From positions 239,418 to 303,417 of the forward strand of contig NZ_LR027573.1 of NCBI RefSeq assembly GCF_900605015.1: a stretch of DNA of 64,000 bases, read 5' to 3'. Origin of the DNA: Olsenella sp. Marseille-P4559 (lineage in GTDB: Bacteria; Actinomycetota; Coriobacteriia; Coriobacteriales; Atopobiaceae). How positions within the stretch are numbered: the stretch's first letter is position 1; every line of letters begins with the position of its first letter. The notes under the pieces are model-generated. The model was not told the origin of the DNA. It worked only from the letters and a program-made list of their open reading frames with translations, and did not search any database. This document shows positions 1 through 7,552 of this stretch, piece by piece. The translations under genes were made by a program, and so were the position numbers.

Positions 1-44
1 ATGGGCACATCAAGCGCGGCGCCCCATGATGCCTTGGAGTACCA

Positions 45-1304
45 ATGAACCTAAGAGAGAGCATTACCAAAGCATATGGCGGCGAGCGAACCGGGGGCCA
101 CGGTGGCCTGGAGATTCTCAGGCACATTGGCCCTGGCCTGCTCGTCACGGTAGGCTTCATCGACCCAGGCAACTGGGCTTCGAACATGGCGGCCGGTTCG
201 CAGTTTGGCTATGGGCTCCTGTGGGTGGTCACACTCTCGACCCTGATGCTCATCCTTCTGCAGCACAACGCCGCGCACCTGGGAATCGCCACCGGCGAGT
301 GCCTGGCCGAGGCCACCCACAAGCACCTGCCCCACTGGCTTGGCACCACGATTCTCGGAACGGCGTATCTCGCCACGGTGGCCACGGCAATGGCCGAGGT
401 CCTCGGTGGGGCCATAGCGCTCCAGATGCTCTTTGGGCTGCCTGTGCGCGTGGGATCCATCATCGTGGCCGTGGTCTCGATTGCGATGCTCGCAACCAAC
501 TCGTATCAGCGCATCGAACGATGGATCATCGCGTTTGTCTCGCTCATTGGCCTTGCGTTTCTCGCGGAACTCGCCCTCGTGGGCGTCGACTGGCCCCAGG
601 CCGCAATCTCGTGGGTCCAACCGAGCTTCCCGGTGGGGTCGGCCGCCATTGTGATGAGCGTGCTGGGCGCCGTGGTCATGCCGCACAACCTCTTCTTGCA
701 CTCCGAGGTCATCCAGAGCGTTCACTACGAGAGGCAAGGCGACGAGAAGATTCACGAGCGCCTGCGCTATGAGCTTTTCGACACGCTCTTCTCGATGGGC
801 GTGGGCTGGGCGATCAACTCCTCGATGGTGATTCTCGCAGCGACCACCTTCTTCGCGCGTGGCATAGTTGTGGATGACCTCTCCGTTGCCGCAGCCACGC
901 TCACGCCGATTCTGGGACAGGCAGCCACCGTGATCTTTGCCGTGGCGCTCCTTCTGGCGGGCCTCTCGTCTTCCGTCACCGCTGGCATGGCGGCCGGCAC
1001 CATCAGCGCCGGAATGTTTGGCGAGGAGTACGACATCCATGACCGTCATTCCTCCGTAGGCGCGCTTGCCTGCCTGGCCGTGGCTGCCCTCGCGTGTCTT
1101 CTCGTCGAGGACACCTTCCAGGGGCTGGTGCTCTCGCAGGCGCTGCTCTCCCTGCAGCTCCCCATCACCATCTTCACGCAGATCAGCCTTACAGGCTCAA
1201 GGCGCGTCATGGGGAAGTATGCCAACACCGCCCTCACCAATGTGCTGCTCGTGGCAACGGGCGTGGTGGTGACCGCCATCAACGTGATGTCGCTGGTGGG
1301 TTAG
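45..1304 (+). CDS. mntH: Nramp-family divalent metal (Mn2+/Fe2+) transporter
   Basis: A 419-residue, almost entirely hydrophobic protein with about eleven membrane segments, the usual Nramp length. It should import Mn2+ or Fe2+ with protons across the cytoplasmic membrane. The two metal-site signatures are visible: DPGN at residues 40-43 in the first membrane segment and MPH at 212-214 in the sixth. The ATG at 45 is preceded by TTGGAG at a good distance; only 44 bases of upstream sequence are in the window, so a metal-responsive promoter or riboswitch cannot be judged. The neighbouring PerR/Fur gene and the feo operon fit a metal-homeostasis neighbourhood. The family call is secure; metal preference is inferred. 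Confidence 0.95.
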   Translation: MNLRESITKAYGGERTGGHGGLEILRHIGPGLLVTVGFIDPGNWASNMAAGSQFGYGLLWVVTLSTLMLILLQHNAAHLGIATGECLAEATHKHLPHWLGTTILGTAYLATVATAMAEVLGGAIALQMLFGLPVRVGSIIVAVVSIAMLATNSYQRIERWIIAFVSLIGLAFLAELALVGVDWPQAAISWVQPSFPVGSAAIVMSVLGAVVMPHNLFLHSEVIQSVHYERQGDEKIHERLRYELFDTLFSMGVGWAINSSMVILAATTFFARGIVVDDLSVAAATLTPILGQAATVIFAVALLLAGLSSSVTAGMAAGTISAGMFGEEYDIHDRHSSVGALACLAVAALACLLVEDTFQGLVLSQALLSLQLPITIFTQISLTGSRRVMGKYANTALTNVLLVATGVVVTAINVMSLVG

Positions 1305-1372
1305 CAGGTGTGCAGGTGGTGACGCGATGGCACCGCAGGGCGCGCTTGCACAGCAGCATCGCATGAGAGATG

Positions 1373-1398
1373 TGGCGCCCCACCAATACGGGGCGCCA
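1373..1398. terminator. Hairpin downstream of mntH
   Basis: A perfect inverted repeat, TGGCGCCCC with a short loop and GGGGCGCCA, lies 70 bases after the mntH stop. There is no clear T-tract, so it may be a weak terminator or an mRNA 3' stabilising hairpin. Confidence 0.4.
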
Positions 1399-1539
1399 GG
1401 AGGCCGACCAGACCTTCTGCCCGTCTACCCCACGAGCGAGAGATCTCGGAGAGCCCCCTCTTGCTAAGGCTCACGCGCTCATCGCCACCGTCGTCCACCA
1501 CGAGGCACGGCACGCTCATGTTGCCGCCTGCCACGGAGG

Positions 1540-2154
1540 GTGTCGCCGCGAGCGTCGCCACGTCGGCAACAAGTGAGGTGGCCGGCGCATAGCCCACAAA
1601 CGCAAGCACGCCCTGGTAGTTCACGACCTCGGACGTGATAGTGATCTGCCCACCAAAGCGCTCCTTCTCCACCACCAGAACACGATAACGGCCCGGGCAA
1701 GGTAGAGTGCGGCGGCAATCCCGGCAGGGCCACCGCCTATCACCACCGCATCGTAGACGTTCTCGGCATCATTGTCGCCCATCTTCAGTCCCCCCACCGA
1801 GCTCGGCAAGTCAGGAATGGGCCCGTCAGCACATGGGCGGGGTCGGCGAGCATGGGGTAGGGTCACCTTAGAAATGCGGTCGGACTCGTCGTGCCAGGCC
1901 TTGTGGACGAAGTGGGTGTTACGGGAGGCGAAGTGGACCTCGCAGTTCTCAGCCTTGAAGCCGTCATAGTTCTCCTGAAGCTCCTTGAGCTCGGTGGAAC
2001 AGACATAGGTGAAGTCTACGGGATAGGAGAAGAACAGGCTCCACTTGCCGAGGATGTCATCCTTGATGATGGTCTTGAAGTCAGCGTTCTGGTGAGCCTG
2101 AACGCTGAAGTTGCAAATCTCCTTGTTGATGAGGGCCGCGCGGACCCCATCCAA
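1540..2154 (-). pseudogene. Relic of ahpC-thioredoxin reductase (alkyl hydroperoxide reductase) locus
   Basis: The frame beginning at 2154 encodes the first ~95 residues of a typical 2-Cys peroxiredoxin (VDFTYVCSTEL around the peroxidatic Cys, then HFVHKAWHDES). It then jumps without the rest of AhpC into the start of an FAD-dependent thioredoxin-reductase/AhpF-like protein (GGGPAGIAAALYLARA). This frame is lost. Recognisable pieces continue in a second minus-strand frame (VEKERFGGQITITSEVVNY, followed directly by FVGYAPATSLVADVATL, which belongs near the enzyme's C-terminus). Two internal deletions and at least one frameshift are therefore present. It is a dead peroxide-detoxification pair, divergent from the PerR-like regulator that would have controlled it. 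Confidence 0.8.
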
Positions 2155-2514
2155 CCTTCGATCACCAAATTATTGCGCGCAGTTTCATGCCTGCCACACG
2201 TTTGCCCAGTTGGCCTTTGAGGCTCCCCAAAGTAGCGCGCAATAATCCAGATGGGTCGATGGGTCGTACCCAGCTTCGACCAGTGCTTGGCAGAGCACCC
2301 CTCGCAGGCTGCCGTGTTCTCGCATTCCCGCAGATAGTTAGACAGCCATGCTCGCCTGTATTAGCCTCACAAGTGACCTGTTGACGTTATTGAGAAGTAA
2401 TCCTAGCATTATTCCTAACAGGAATACGCTTCCGTGGCCTACTGCACTTCGATGCACCATGCTCGAAACCCAAGCAGGGCGGCTACGACGTAGGATGGTG
2501 ACTGGAGGCCTGTC
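2155..2514. promoter_or_regulatory. Divergent intergenic region between ahpC relic and PerR/Fur gene
   Basis: About 360 bases without a gene. ATTATTGCGCGC (2169-2180) is repeated in perfect inverted orientation as GCGCGCAATAAT (2235-2246), and an AT-rich stretch near 2380-2430 contains TAAT/ATTA half-sites that could be a PerR-type operator. The operator is a guess; the inverted repeat is directly visible. Confidence 0.4.
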
Positions 2515-2946
2515 ATGGAAAGAAGAAATACGCGTCAGCGTCAGCTGGTGCTTGATGCAGTCCAGAGTCTCTGCGACCACCCTACCGCAGACGAGATATA
2601 CCTGCACGTGCGCGAGCAGGACGCACACATCAGCCGTGGAACCGTCTATCGCAACCTGCACCTGCTTGCTGACACCGGAGAGATTCTCTCGGTGAAGGCG
2701 CCTGGCGGCGAGCGCTTCGACCGTCGCATGGACCACCACGCACATCTCGTGTGCTCTGAGTGCGGCACCGTGATTGATGTGCCGCTACCGCCGGATGCGG
2801 GCCTCTGCAAGAAGACCGAGGACCTCACTGGCTACGCAAACGTGACGAGCAGCACCATCCTTACGGGCATCTGCCCTAGCTGCCAGAAGCGTCTCGAGAA
2901 AGCCGCAGGCGGCGAAGGTGCTATGCGTCCCGCGAGGATGGCTTAG
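2515..2946 (+). CDS. Fur-family transcriptional regulator, PerR-like
   Basis: A 143-residue protein of normal Fur-family length. The N-terminal winged helix includes HPTADEIYLHV and SRGTVYRNLHLLAD. A metal region with HHAH follows, and the C-terminal structural zinc site has two Cys pairs (CSEC and CPSC). The ATG at 2515 follows GGAGG. The relic of ahpC-trxB sits divergently upstream, which is the arrangement of PerR with its peroxide regulon; by that context PerR is more likely than Fur or Zur. Because the target genes next door are dead, it must now act on itself or on distant genes such as the feo or mntH loci. Confidence 0.85.
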   Translation: MERRNTRQRQLVLDAVQSLCDHPTADEIYLHVREQDAHISRGTVYRNLHLLADTGEILSVKAPGGERFDRRMDHHAHLVCSECGTVIDVPLPPDAGLCKKTEDLTGYANVTSSTILTGICPSCQKRLEKAAGGEGAMRPARMA

Positions 2947-3412
2947 GGTCTGTGGAACGAAGCCTGCATTCCAGGGCCTTCCTCCGGCCCTGCGCTCGCC
3001 AGGTGCGAGGCGTGACGCCCATAGTCTGCGTGAACGCGCGGGTGAACTTCGAGGGGTTTGAGTACCCCACAGATGCCGCCACCTCTGCGATGGAGGCGTC
3101 TGTGGAAAGGAGCGTCTCTGCAGCCAGACGCACGCGGTACTCCTTGTACCAGCTGTAGATTGGCATACCAAACGTCTCACGAAACGCCTGCTTGAGCACG
3201 GTAGGAGATGTGTCGCAGATAGCGGCGAGCGTGGGAATCGTCTTAGGTGACGACATATCACGCACCATCTCGCGCCGGGCGAGCAGGGCCACCCTCACGT
3301 GCCGCATCCGCGTGGACTCCTTGCGGACATGGCCTTTGCACGGCAGGGCATCTTTGGGCTGAGGAAGGCTGGAACCCGATATGGGCTTTGGGCTCCCCGG
3401 GTTCGCGCTCAC
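2921..3412 (-). CDS. AraC-family DNA-binding protein, N-terminally truncated
   Basis: 163 residues from a GTG start that overlaps the stop of the small upstream ORF (GTGA). Only the C-terminal AraC double helix-turn-helix is recognisable: residues ~55-110 (IPTLAAICDTSPTVLKQAF) and ~95-145 (ASIAEVAASVGYSNPSKF, then FTQTMGVTPRTWR). Full-length relatives are near 300 residues with a sensory N-terminal domain, which is missing here; the first ~30 residues look unrelated. The 3' end overlaps the end of the convergent Fur-family gene. It may be a regulator reduced to its DNA-binding domain or a pseudogene; translational coupling to the preceding ORF favours some expression. Confidence 0.65.
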   Translation of the reverse strand: MSANPGSPKPISGSSLPQPKDALPCKGHVRKESTRMRHVRVALLARREMVRDMSSPKTIPTLAAICDTSPTVLKQAFRETFGMPIYSWYKEYRVRLAAETLLSTDASIAEVAASVGYSNPSKFTRAFTQTMGVTPRTWRAQGRRKALECRLRSTDPKPSSRDA

Positions 3413-3498
3413 TTCAATTCCCCCTCACATGCTAGCCTCACGCCTATGCAGGCGCCAGCAACCAGAGCCGCAAACGCGACCGCGTCAACCAAGTCCAT
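3409..3498 (-). CDS. 29-residue single-pass membrane protein downstream of feoB
   Basis: A short ORF with an excellent Shine-Dalgarno (GGAGG five bases before ATG at 3498), one hydrophobic segment (VAFAALVAGACIGVRLA) and two cysteines. It is 140 bases after feoB on the same strand. Small FeoB-associated membrane proteins occupy this position in many genomes but usually have a Cys-rich tail, which is absent here, so this could be a shortened member. Its stop overlaps the GTG of the AraC-type gene. Confidence 0.45.
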   Translation of the reverse strand: MDLVDAVAFAALVAGACIGVRLACEGELK

Positions 3499-3640
3499 CT
3501 CAGCCTCCAGAGGAAAACGATGGGAAGAAGGCCGGTGCCCCCCAAGAAGGCGCACGCCGCCGGGGCTCAGGGCACACCGGCGGCGCACTGGGAAAAACCG
3601 CTCGGGCAGGCTGGGCGTTACCTACAAGGCGGCGTTGTCC

Positions 3641-6304
3641 CTACGCTGCAGCCTCCCCGGTAAGGTCGTCGAGGATGTGCTCGTCCTTCTCGTCCCACGT
3701 GGGCATGGGACGGAAGAGCTGATAGAGCATGCCCGCGAGAAGCACGAAGGCCACGACGGTCCAGAACCCAAAGCTGCCAAAGACGAAGAGCTCGTAGAAC
3801 TGGTTGATGAGAAGGCCGATGACCCAGCCAAAGCCGCACTCGTATCCAATGGCGAACCAGAACCACTTGGGGTCGTCCATCTGCCTGCGGATGGTGCCCA
3901 TGGCGGCAAAGCACGGGGCGCAGAGCATGTTGAACGCCACGAATGCGCACATGGCGCCGATGTGGAGCGTGCCCGCGATGGTGAACATGCCAGCGAAGCC
4001 CTGCCACATGGTGACGGAGTTCTCGGTGGCGTCACCAAGACCGTAGAGGACGCCGAACGTAGAGACGAGGTTCTCCTTGGCGATGAGCGCCGAGATCGTG
4101 GAAGCAGTGGCCTGCCAGTTGCCAAAACCAAGGGGCATGAAGATGAAGCTCAGGGCGCCGCCAAGGCCGGCGAGGATGGAGTAGTCCATGTAGGTGTCGG
4201 GCGCGCCGTCCATGGCCTGCAGGAATCCAAAGGATCCGTCGCCGCCTTCCCAGCCGGCGAGGCCAAAGTTCGAAAGTGCCCAGATGCCCACGGCAGCTGC
4301 GAAGATAATCGTACCAGCCTTCTTGACGTAGGCAGAGACGCGCTCCCACACGTGCAGAGCCCAGCTCTTGACGCTGGGAAGGTGGTAGTCGGGAAGCTCC
4401 ATCACAAACGGGACGGGCTCGCCCGCGAAGGGCTTCGTCTTCTTGAGCATCACGGCCGAGAGGATGATGGCGGCAATGCCCATGAGGTAGAACATGGGGG
4501 CAACCCACCACATATCGGAGCCGCCAGCAAGCACGCCCATGACCAGGGCGATGATGGGAAGCTTGGCAGAGCAGGGAATCATCGTGGTGAGCATGGCGGT
4601 CATACGGCGGTCGCGCTCGTTCTCGATGGTCTTCGTGGCGAGAACGCCCGGGACGCCGCACCCAGAGGACACGATCATGGGGATGAACGACTTGCCGGAG
4701 AGGCCAAAGCGCCTGAACACGCGATCCATGACGAAGGCCACGCGGCTCATGTAGCCGCAGTCCTCGAGGAAGCACAGGATAACGAAGAGGACGAAAATCT
4801 GCGGGATGAAGCCGAGAACCGAGCCCACGCCGCCGATGACGCCGTCGACTACGAGCGAGATGACCACGTCGGAGGCGCCCGCGTCGGTGAGCCAGCCAGT
4901 CACTGCGTTGGGGATGGAATCCACAAAGCCGTCGTAGTCATGCTGGTCGGGCGCGGGGTTGTCGAGGGCGGTCTCGAAGTCCGCCGCGGTCACGGAAGGC
5001 AGTACGGCGAGCTTCTGGCCGGCGGCGAGAACCGGGTTGCCGTCCTCGTCAAGCGTGGTGATGACGTTGTCGTCGACGTCGAGGTAGTTGCCGTTGGAGT
5101 CGGTGATGGGGACGTCTGTCGCCACGACGCCGGCCTTCTTGGCTGCCGCCTCGAAGGCTGCGATGGTCTGCTCGTCCTCTTCCGTCTGCGGATCCGCATC
5201 GATGGCGTCCTGGACGCCGTCGGTGTCGACACCGGCCTCCTCGGCTGCGGCGATGTAGCCAGAGATCTGGTCGGCGTAGTGGTTCTCCTGCCAGGCCTCG
5301 TTCGCCTCGTCGAAGGCCGCCTGACCGCTTGGGTTCACAAAGAAGCCGTCAGAGAAGAGGTTGTCGTTCACCCAGTCCGTAGCGGGCGTGCCCACGGCAA
5401 CGAGGGCCACCCAGTAGACGCCGATCATGATGGCGATGAAGATGGGCAGGCCGAGGATGCGGTTGGTCACGACGCGGTCGATCTTCTCGGATGTCGTGAG
5501 CTTGCCCGGCTCCTTTACCACGCAGGCGTCCATGACCGTGGCGATCCACTCGTAGCGCTCGGACGTGATGATGGACTCGGAGTCGTCGTTGTGCGCCTCC
5601 TCGATGGCCTTGATGACCTTCTCCATCGAGGCGAGTTGGGCCTCGGTGAGGTGGAGGGGCGCGATGGCGGCCGAGTCGCGCTCGAAGACCTTGATGGAGT
5701 ACCAGCGCAAGAGGTCAGGGCCGCAGCTGTCCTTGATTTCCCCCGCGATGGCGTCAAGGGCATTCTCGACCTCGGCCGAGAAGCACTTGACACCCTGGGC
5801 GGCCTTGTTGGCACGTCCGTCCTTGACTGCCGTCTCGACGAGCTCGTCCAGGTTCTTCGAGCGCAGTGCGGAGACCTCGACTACCGGCACGCCGAGCATC
5901 TTGGAGAGGCGCTCGGAGTCGATCTTCTCGCCGCGCTGCGCGAGCAGGTCGCACATGTTGAGGCCAACCACCACCGGGCGGCCCGTCTCCAGAATCTGCG
6001 TTGTGAGGTAGAGGTTGCGCTCGATGTTCGTGACGTCCACGAGGTCGATGATGGCGCTTGGACGGCCGGAGATGATGAAGTCGCGCGAGACGACCTCCTC
6101 CGGCGAGTAGGGCGAGAGCGAGTAGATGCCGGGAAGGTCGGTGAAGAGAACGTTCTGGTCCTTCTTCCAGACGGCCTCCTTCTTCTCAACGGTGACGCCC
6201 GGCCAGTTGCCCACATAGCCGTTCGAACCCGTGAGCTCGTTGAACAGCGTGGTCTTGCCGCAGTTGGGGTTGCCAGCCAAGGCTATGTCAATCTTCTCTG
6301 CCAT
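3641..6304 (-). CDS. feoB: Ferrous iron transporter FeoB
   Basis: About 887 residues. The ATG at 6304 is chosen because AGGAAGG precedes it and the next residues are the canonical FeoB G-domain start, with the P-loop GNPNCGKTT at residues 11-19. The order is G domain, helical domain, then a polytopic membrane domain with the Gate motifs, including IVSSGCGVPG and MIPCSAKLPI. It drives Fe2+ uptake across the cytoplasmic membrane. Odd feature: between the first membrane helix and the next (residues ~318-475) there is an insert of roughly 155 residues, very rich in Asp/Glu/Ala, predicted outside the cytoplasm. Most FeoB proteins have only a short loop there. Downstream partner of two FeoA-type genes. 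Confidence 0.95.
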   Translation of the reverse strand: MAEKIDIALAGNPNCGKTTLFNELTGSNGYVGNWPGVTVEKKEAVWKKDQNVLFTDLPGIYSLSPYSPEEVVSRDFIISGRPSAIIDLVDVTNIERNLYLTTQILETGRPVVVGLNMCDLLAQRGEKIDSERLSKMLGVPVVEVSALRSKNLDELVETAVKDGRANKAAQGVKCFSAEVENALDAIAGEIKDSCGPDLLRWYSIKVFERDSAAIAPLHLTEAQLASMEKVIKAIEEAHNDDSESIITSERYEWIATVMDACVVKEPGKLTTSEKIDRVVTNRILGLPIFIAIMIGVYWVALVAVGTPATDWVNDNLFSDGFFVNPSGQAAFDEANEAWQENHYADQISGYIAAAEEAGVDTDGVQDAIDADPQTEEDEQTIAAFEAAAKKAGVVATDVPITDSNGNYLDVDDNVITTLDEDGNPVLAAGQKLAVLPSVTAADFETALDNPAPDQHDYDGFVDSIPNAVTGWLTDAGASDVVISLVVDGVIGGVGSVLGFIPQIFVLFVILCFLEDCGYMSRVAFVMDRVFRRFGLSGKSFIPMIVSSGCGVPGVLATKTIENERDRRMTAMLTTMIPCSAKLPIIALVMGVLAGGSDMWWVAPMFYLMGIAAIILSAVMLKKTKPFAGEPVPFVMELPDYHLPSVKSWALHVWERVSAYVKKAGTIIFAAAVGIWALSNFGLAGWEGGDGSFGFLQAMDGAPDTYMDYSILAGLGGALSFIFMPLGFGNWQATASTISALIAKENLVSTFGVLYGLGDATENSVTMWQGFAGMFTIAGTLHIGAMCAFVAFNMLCAPCFAAMGTIRRQMDDPKWFWFAIGYECGFGWVIGLLINQFYELFVFGSFGFWTVVAFVLLAGMLYQLFRPMPTWDEKDEHILDDLTGEAAA

Positions 6305-6474
6305 TCCTTGCCTTCCTGTATTGTCCTTCTCGGTAGCCAGGGATTTGCCTACGCAGCCTCTCACGCCACCGAATTTGTAACGGCCAACTGTTATCACAGA
6401 AGTGATATTTGTTAGTGAAGGGTAACTTCCTTTCACGAAATTTGGGGGCAGTGCCCCCTCTCGCAACGGCGCCA

Positions 6475-6705
6475 TTACGCCACGTTCGTGACTTCCACGC
6501 AGCTTGCCTCGTCCTTGCGCAGCGACAGCTCGTAGCCCCTAATGGTGACTTCGATGGGGTCACCCAGGGGAGCCACCTTGCGCACGTAGATGCGCGTGCC
6601 CTTCGTGATGCCCATGTCCATGATCCGACGCTTGATGGCGCCAGAGCCACCGAGCTTCGAAACCGTACAGGTCTCTCCCACACGAACGTCTTTCAGGGTT
6701 GCCAT
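6475..6705 (-). CDS. feoA: FeoA family protein
   Basis: 76 residues, the normal FeoA length, with an SH3-like fold signature: KLGGSGAIKRRIMDMGITKG, then VRKVAPLGDPIEVTIRGYEL. It is thought to bind the cytoplasmic part of FeoB and support iron uptake. AAAGGGAG precedes the ATG at 6705. It lies 170 bases upstream of feoB on the same strand, so the two are almost certainly cotranscribed. Confidence 0.92.
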   Translation of the reverse strand: MATLKDVRVGETCTVSKLGGSGAIKRRIMDMGITKGTRIYVRKVAPLGDPIEVTIRGYELSLRKDEASCVEVTNVA

Positions 6706-6792
6706 GCTCTCCCTTTCTTCATGCCACGCCTACGCCAGGCGCCGGCTGTGACAGCTGATATGCGTGCTTAACTCACAGGTAGGCTTTGTCGG

Positions 6793-7089
6793 TTAGCAGG
6801 TGACGATCTTCATTGCCATGTCGCGACCAATGCCAAACGTGGCACCCTTGACGTTCACGACCACGTCACCATTGACGCGCGAGACGACCTTGACTTCTGC
6901 GCCCTCAACGAATCCCATCTCGGAGAGGTGCTGGCGTAGCGAAGCGCCACCGCGAACCTTGAGGACGCGGATCGTCTCGCCCTTGGAAACCATGGCGAGA
7001 GGAAGCTGCGCCCCCGTGACTACGGGCTTTCCCATCCCCTCTGACGAGCCTGCTCCTGCCATCGACGCCTCGGCCTCCATGACTGTCAT
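6793..7089 (-). CDS. Second FeoA-domain protein
   Basis: The FeoA core (residues ~40-98; GGASLRQHLSEMGFVEGAEV and VVVNVKGATFGIGRDMAMKI) follows a ~30-residue Ala/Gly/Ser-rich N-terminal extension. ATG at 7089 is preferred over the longer frame because AGGAAGG lies nine bases before it. It is the first gene of the feoA-feoA-feoB run. Two consecutive FeoA-like proteins are common in operons of Gram-positive anaerobes; the division of labour is unknown. Confidence 0.88.
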   Translation of the reverse strand: MTVMEAEASMAGAGSSEGMGKPVVTGAQLPLAMVSKGETIRVLKVRGGASLRQHLSEMGFVEGAEVKVVSRVNGDVVVNVKGATFGIGRDMAMKIVTC

Positions 7090-7552
7090 AGTGGCATTCC
7101 TTCCTGTCCCATCAGCCGTGTCGCGGTGCCTGTCGGCGACGCGATGCGGCAAATGGGACGTCACTGCCGCGAAGTTCAATGCATCTAACTCATGAGTAGT
7201 ATATGGCTAACTAACCAAGAATTGCCCGAAAAGTCAGCACCTACTAACTATATTTTATAAAATAGCTGGTAGACTGGCTGTTTGCAGGATTTTTCGATAG
7301 CCCAATCGGACGTATTATTTGCATGGTGAGACGCAATTTGCGCGAAATGCTGGGGGACGGCATTAGGCGGCTTGCACCGCAGGACGCATTCCCGCAGGGC
7401 CACTCGTGAATTATCGACGTTTGGGTTTTTCGCGAACGGCTAGCCACACTTAACCGGCGATTTCCCACGAGAAGATAGCGGTGCCGCGGATTCCGGACGC
7501 CTAACCATGGCTAAACGTCGAAAAACCGCGGCATCCAAACAGGCCGAGCAGC
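7090..7552. promoter_or_regulatory. Upstream region of the feo operon
   Basis: Roughly 460 bases between topA and the feo operon with no convincing gene. On the minus strand the sequence GGTTAGTTAGCC (near 7212-7223) resembles a DtxR/IdeR half-site, and a perfect AT palindrome TATTTTATAAAATA occupies 7251-7264. Both would be well placed for iron-dependent control of feo; this is inference from resemblance only. Confidence 0.35.

Noticed and set aside
3299..6415. A 1,038-codon open frame on the plus strand across feoB
   Set aside because: It is the antisense shadow of FeoB in GC-rich DNA; its translation is low-complexity with no family and no ribosome site.
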